From Fen-178 sp049516835 (GTDB lineage Bacteria > Acidobacteriota > Terriglobia > Bryobacterales > Bryobacteraceae), in contig JBEKSR010000006.1 in the NCBI GenBank assembly GCA_049516835.1, forward strand, positions 1 through 64,000: a DNA stretch of 64,000 nucleotides, given 5' to 3'. Below the pieces are notes generated by a model. It made no database searches. It worked only from the letters and a program-made list of their open reading frames with translations, and had not been told where the DNA came from. Position numbers and translations under genes: made by a program. Below, piece after piece: positions 61,147-64,000 of this stretch (positions are counted from its first letter, which is position 1; each line of letters begins with the position of its first letter).

Positions 61147-61890
61147 ATGTTTAGCTTGCCCACTATGGAAGGTGACCAGTTCGCTGAAGACATGCTCCGC
61201 TTGGTCAACCGCGGCCGTGAGGGCTTCCAAGCTTTCGCTGCCACTGTAGACTTGGTCGGGATCAAGAACCAAATGGTGAAACGGAGAAATGAGGCCAAGG
61301 CGCGCCTTGACGACCTCCAACAGGGATTCGGAGGGGCTCTGTCGATTTTTCCAGGAGGCGAGGAGTATCGCGTCTGTTTCGCTACCGACGCGGTTTTCGT
61401 GGTCCGTGAGTTGGAGCCCGGTGCTGACACCGGTTCGCTTTGGGCCTCGTTCTGCGGTCATATCTACGCCTTGGCTGGTTTTCTCGATGATATGGATCGA
61501 CAGATCGGCAATCCAGGTCTGCGCGTGGTGGTCGCTGCTGGTCCACTCTTGCAGGTCAGCGACCCGGAGAGTTGGAAGAAACTTCCATGCAAGCTGGAAA
61601 CCGCGAATTGGTTTGTCTTGACTGGTGCCGCCGATGCGCTACGAAAATGTATGGAAGCCGAATCGCTCGGTAAGAAGGCGGGGTTTTTGACCGGCTACTG
61701 TTGGCATGAGCGGCCTACACCTGCCGGCTCATTTCTCGGGACGCGGCTGCAGAAGGTGCCTCTTGAATACGCACGGCGGCCGGATCTGTACGATACGTTT
61801 TACAGGGAAATGGTGGCACGAGCTGATCAAACGGCCACGCTGCCTGGGTGGCAAGCCAACAGCACGCTGGACCCGGCCGGCGCCAAGTAA
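61147..61890 (+). CDS. hypothetical protein, possibly cyclase-like fold
   Basis: A 247-residue soluble protein I do not recognise. It has a helical N-terminus (MVKRRNEAKARLDDLQQGFGGAL), then EEYRVCFATDAVFVVREL, a helical GHIYALAGFLDDMDRQIGN, GLRVVVAAGPLLQV and LETANWFVLTGAADALRKCMEAESL. The order 'strand with acidic residue, helix, Gly-rich strand, helix' recalls degenerate nucleotide cyclase/GGDEF-like domains, but catalytic pairs are not evident and this is a weak resemblance. No ribosome site is clear; MEGDQ (residue 7) is an alternative start. It lies between two broken toxin genes. Confidence 0.6.
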   Translation: MFSLPTMEGDQFAEDMLRLVNRGREGFQAFAATVDLVGIKNQMVKRRNEAKARLDDLQQGFGGALSIFPGGEEYRVCFATDAVFVVRELEPGADTGSLWASFCGHIYALAGFLDDMDRQIGNPGLRVVVAAGPLLQVSDPESWKKLPCKLETANWFVLTGAADALRKCMEAESLGKKAGFLTGYCWHERPTPAGSFLGTRLQKVPLEYARRPDLYDTFYREMVARADQTATLPGWQANSTLDPAGAK

Positions 61891-61940
61891 CGTAGAGCCG
61901 TCCATGGTGGACTTTCTGCCGCCCGAAAGAAGCACGGCGA

Positions 61941-62384
61941 TTGAGACTTTATCTGGATGCCTGTTGTTTGAACCGTCTGACGGACGATCAGAGTCAAGCC
62001 CGCGTTCGCAACGAAGCCGAAGCGGTTGAAGGCATTCTTTGCCTGGTATGTGAAGGACAGGCAACCTAGGTGAGCAGCACTGCACTCGAGATCGAGATCA
62101 GCCGCAACCCGGATGCGGACAGGCGGCACGACGTCGCCGCTCTGCTTGCCTTCTCCAATGAAGTCGTGGTCCCGCGGTCACGCTCGGCCGAGCGCGCCGC
62201 GTTCCTTCAGAAGCTTGGAATCGGCGCCTTCGACGCTCTGCATTTGGCAAGCGCCGAGCAAGGCCAAGCCGACGTGTTCCTGACAACTGACGACGGCCTG
62301 CTTCGCCGAGCCGCGCGATACAGCGACGAGCTTCGCATTCGCGTCCAGAACCCGGTATCCTGGTATGAGGAAGTGGTACTATGA
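61941..62384 (+). pseudogene. PIN-domain toxin gene with in-frame TAG
   Basis: From TTG at 61941 the frame gives MRLYLDACCLNRLTDDQSQARVRNEAEAVEGILCLVCEGQAT (PIN N-terminus, catalytic Asp), then TAG at 62067-62069, then VSSTALEIEISRNPDADRRHDVAALL to FDALHLASAEQGQADVFLTTDDGLLRRAARYSDELRIRV. Trp (TGG) is expected at the stop, so one base change explains it. GTG at 62070 could restart a truncated form without the first Asp. The 3' end overlaps the next small gene (ATGA). Confidence 0.82.
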
Positions 62385-62596
62385 TTCCCCTCGGGAAGAT
62401 GAGCGATGAAGACTTCGAACGGCATGCCCTCGCGATTCTGCAGCGCGACCTGGGACTCGACGGTCTAGCTCGCTTCCGCCGCCTGTATCGATCCGGCTCT
62501 GGCGACTACACCCGCGATCGTCACCGCTGGCTGGAAGGCGCCACAATTCAGGAAATCATGGCCGAAGTAGAGCGCCGGGACAAGCCCGCTGCTTAG
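62381..62596 (+). CDS. small partner protein of the second PIN module
   Basis: A 71-residue protein: SDEDFERHALAILQRDLGLDGLARFRRLYRSGSGDYTRDRHRWLEGATIQEIMAEVERR. This type is regularly found next to PIN genes of the kind here and is a likely antitoxin. Its start overlaps the PIN stop by four bases. Confidence 0.75.
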   Translation: MIPLGKMSDEDFERHALAILQRDLGLDGLARFRRLYRSGSGDYTRDRHRWLEGATIQEIMAEVERRDKPAA

Positions 62597-62615
62597 GCCG
62601 CGACCGGGGTGAAGC

Positions 62616-62640
62616 GAGACCGCTCCGCCGTAACGGTCTC
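62616..62640. terminator. hairpin after the second PIN module
   Basis: GAGACCG and CGGTCTC pair perfectly with an 11-base loop, 20 bases after the small gene's stop. No T-run, so only a weak terminator candidate. Confidence 0.4.
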
Positions 62641-62659
62641 CGTATGTAGAATCAATGGG

Positions 62660-62694
62660 TTAGCGGGGGATTTCCGCTGCGCCGTAGCGGTTCT
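62660..62694 (+). repeat. second copy of a 35-bp hairpin repeat
   Basis: Nearly identical to 61069-61103 (AGCGGGGGATTTCCGCT followed by CGCCGTAGCGGTT). One stem position differs. It sits in the gap before the end of the restriction gene. Confidence 0.7.
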
Positions 62695-62715
62695 TGCTGC
62701 CGGCGCCCGCCCCGG

Positions 62716-64000
62716 CTACACAGGAAAAACCGGTGGCAACGAACCGACGATGCGCACGGTCTCGAGGCTGACGCGCACAACCTGCCCCACCACGCGGACG
62801 ATGTACTGCGGATCGTCCTCGCGGTTGGGGTCGGACTTGATGCCGCTGCGTTCGTCTTCGGTGACGCGGTACTGATCCACGACCCATTCGAGGGCGGAGC
62901 GGTTGCCGAGCCGGTACTCGAAGGCCGCAGGCGGAATGCCGGCCAGCGTGAGCGACGGGTTGACGGCGAGCGCGGTCTTGTCTTTGTTCAGCCGCATCTT
63001 GTCTTCGACGCGGTAGCTCAACGGGTATGCCGGATTCTCGACCCAGTCGAGCGGCCACGGTTCGAGCGTTTCGTACTCGACGTGCAGGCGGGCCAGCTCG
63101 CGTCCGGCGGCGGCGAAGGCGGCGAAATCGGTAGCGAAGGGGATGCGCGGCAACTCGCGTTTGAGGTTGTCCGCGAACTTCTCCCGGTAGGCCGGATGGT
63201 GCAGGACGGCGTAGATGTAGTGGAAGATGTCCCACTTGGCAATGGCGGGGTCGCGGTAGTGCTGGCGGAATTCTTCGAGCGCGGCGTCGGTGACGTTCTC
63301 GCGGCGGTTCGAGCCGTCGGGGGCGTAGGTGTAGAAGGGGAAGGTCTGAGTGCCGCAGCCAGCGCCGACGAGATGCAGATCGCAGATGCGATCGGTAAGG
63401 AGCACCATGAACGGCTTCTCCGAGGCCGCCCCGGTCAACGCGACGGCGAGATTCTCCTGCTCGGTAGCTGGAGTGGAGAAAAGCTCGTGTTGGCGGTACC
63501 TGCGGTGGACCAGTAGGGGGTCGAAATACAGAGACTGCCGCGCGAACGGTCTGTACAGCGCGACTCGAAGTAGGCCCTTTGAGTACCGAATGGTATCCTT
63601 CGTAACCAAGCTCTGTTTCAGCCGGTCTGTCCACTTGATGAAGTCCGGGCTGTTGTTCACGAATTCGTCTACGGAAACCGGCTTGGCCTCCTCTTGCCCG
63701 TATCGAAAGACCTCGTAGTTATAGTTCCTGATGAGTCGCCTGACCTTTTCGACGAGGTGCTCAGGGTCGAAATCGTAAACCCACTCATCCCGGTTGGAAG
63801 CAATGCCGAGCGACTGGGCAGAGAAGATTTCCCCGATGGGCGTAAACGAGGCGTATTCTTCGCCGTGTTCTGGCACAAGCCATGTGTGCCTGGCATCCGG
63901 TGTGAGGCGCTCCCAGTCGACTTCTCGCTCCTGTAACCAGGTTAGCTTCTCTTCCTTTCGCCAGAATTCTGGCACGCGGTGGTAGCGCAACCGCTTCGTA
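62716..64000 (-). CDS. Type ISP/Eco57I-like restriction-modification protein, C-terminal part (5' end outside window)
   Basis: At least 428 residues, open to the window edge. It matches the C-terminal, specificity-side half of type ISP enzymes: YDFDPEHLVEKVRRLIRNYNYEVFRYG, SKGLLRVALYRPFARQSLYFDP, LLTDRICDLHLVGAGCGTQTFPFYTY, WDIFHYIYAVLHHPAYREKFADNLKRELPRIPF, and the end VVGQVVRVSLETVRIVGSLP. The DIFHYIYAVLHHPAYR motif is shared with the methylase at 27133-30522. The methylase core and any nuclease/helicase would lie upstream, outside the window. Confidence 0.88.
   Translation of the reverse strand, partial: TKRLRYHRVPEFWRKEEKLTWLQEREVDWERLTPDARHTWLVPEHGEEYASFTPIGEIFSAQSLGIASNRDEWVYDFDPEHLVEKVRRLIRNYNYEVFRYGQEEAKPVSVDEFVNNSPDFIKWTDRLKQSLVTKDTIRYSKGLLRVALYRPFARQSLYFDPLLVHRRYRQHELFSTPATEQENLAVALTGAASEKPFMVLLTDRICDLHLVGAGCGTQTFPFYTYAPDGSNRRENVTDAALEEFRQHYRDPAIAKWDIFHYIYAVLHHPAYREKFADNLKRELPRIPFATDFAAFAAAGRELARLHVEYETLEPWPLDWVENPAYPLSYRVEDKMRLNKDKTALAVNPSLTLAGIPPAAFEYRLGNRSALEWVVDQYRVTEDERSGIKSDPNREDDPQYIVRVVGQVVRVSLETVRIVGSLPPVFPV

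Noticed and set aside
60621..62384. Stop-codon reassignment (TAG/TAA sense codons)
   Set aside because: Other genes in the window use ordinary stops at family-correct ends; two nonsense mutations in toxins are simpler.

Overview
The window is GC-rich and reads like an Acidobacteriota chromosome, most plausibly the Bryobacterales/Solibacter group. This is inferred from the gene content: a very large Oar-like TonB-dependent receptor with an N-terminal carboxypeptidase-regulatory domain; several big secreted peptidases (S9, M14, M28 and an HEXXH metalloprotease), two of them with Gly/Arg-rich low-complexity linkers; a tannase-family esterase; many small toxin-antitoxin modules; and abundant short intergenic repeats. 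No 16S or other marker is present, so the taxonomy is a family-level impression.

Region 1 (1-9343, minus strand) is a single operon for a group 3c-type [NiFe] hydrogenase/heterodisulfide-reductase complex. In transcript order it encodes a fused HdrC-HdrE-like membrane protein, a 1482-residue HdrA-NfnB-HdrA fusion, MvhD, a 65-residue unknown protein, MvhG, MvhA and the MvhA maturation protease, which runs off the window. A consensus-like sigma70 promoter and a 19-bp palindrome sit upstream. No HdrB is present, so the usual disulfide acceptor site is missing and a membrane quinone is the likelier partner.

Region 2 (9388-21677) is housekeeping: a hypothetical gene, mltG, ruvX, an AI-2E-type permease, an AT-rich AAA ATPase of foreign look, pta plus a histone-deacetylase-like hydrolase, a Phd/VapC pair, rpsT, and a minus-strand run holA-lptE-(Asd-like)-pssA-psd.

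Region 3 (21665-33679) begins with roughly 180-bp tandem repeats and then holds a defence-like island on the minus strand: an HNH nuclease with its small partner gene, then a three-gene operon of SNF2 helicase with PLD nuclease domain, N6-adenine methyltransferase, and RecD-like helicase with a C-terminal PD-(D/E)XK-like nuclease.

Region 4 (33831-45136) has a tannase-family esterase, an S9 peptidase, a duplicated and broken threonine-dehydratase/tRNA-Ser locus with a RelB/YafQ toxin-antitoxin module between the two copies, tRNA-Ser(GCT), tRNA-Arg(CCG), a large metalloprotease, a 900-bp repeat-rich gap, orphan antitoxins and an aldo/keto reductase.

Region 5 (45168-60291) has the conserved yceD-rpmF-plsX cluster, a DsbD-TlpA fusion, the TonB-dependent receptor, an amidase pseudogene, an M28 peptidase, hipBA and an M14 peptidase. 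Region 6 (60382-64000) contains two PIN-domain toxin genes that each carry an in-frame stop, an unknown 247-residue protein, and the 3' end of a second type ISP-like restriction-modification gene.

The two parts most likely to be new biology are the HdrA-NfnB-HdrA hydrogenase complex and the three-gene helicase-methylase-helicase/nuclease operon.
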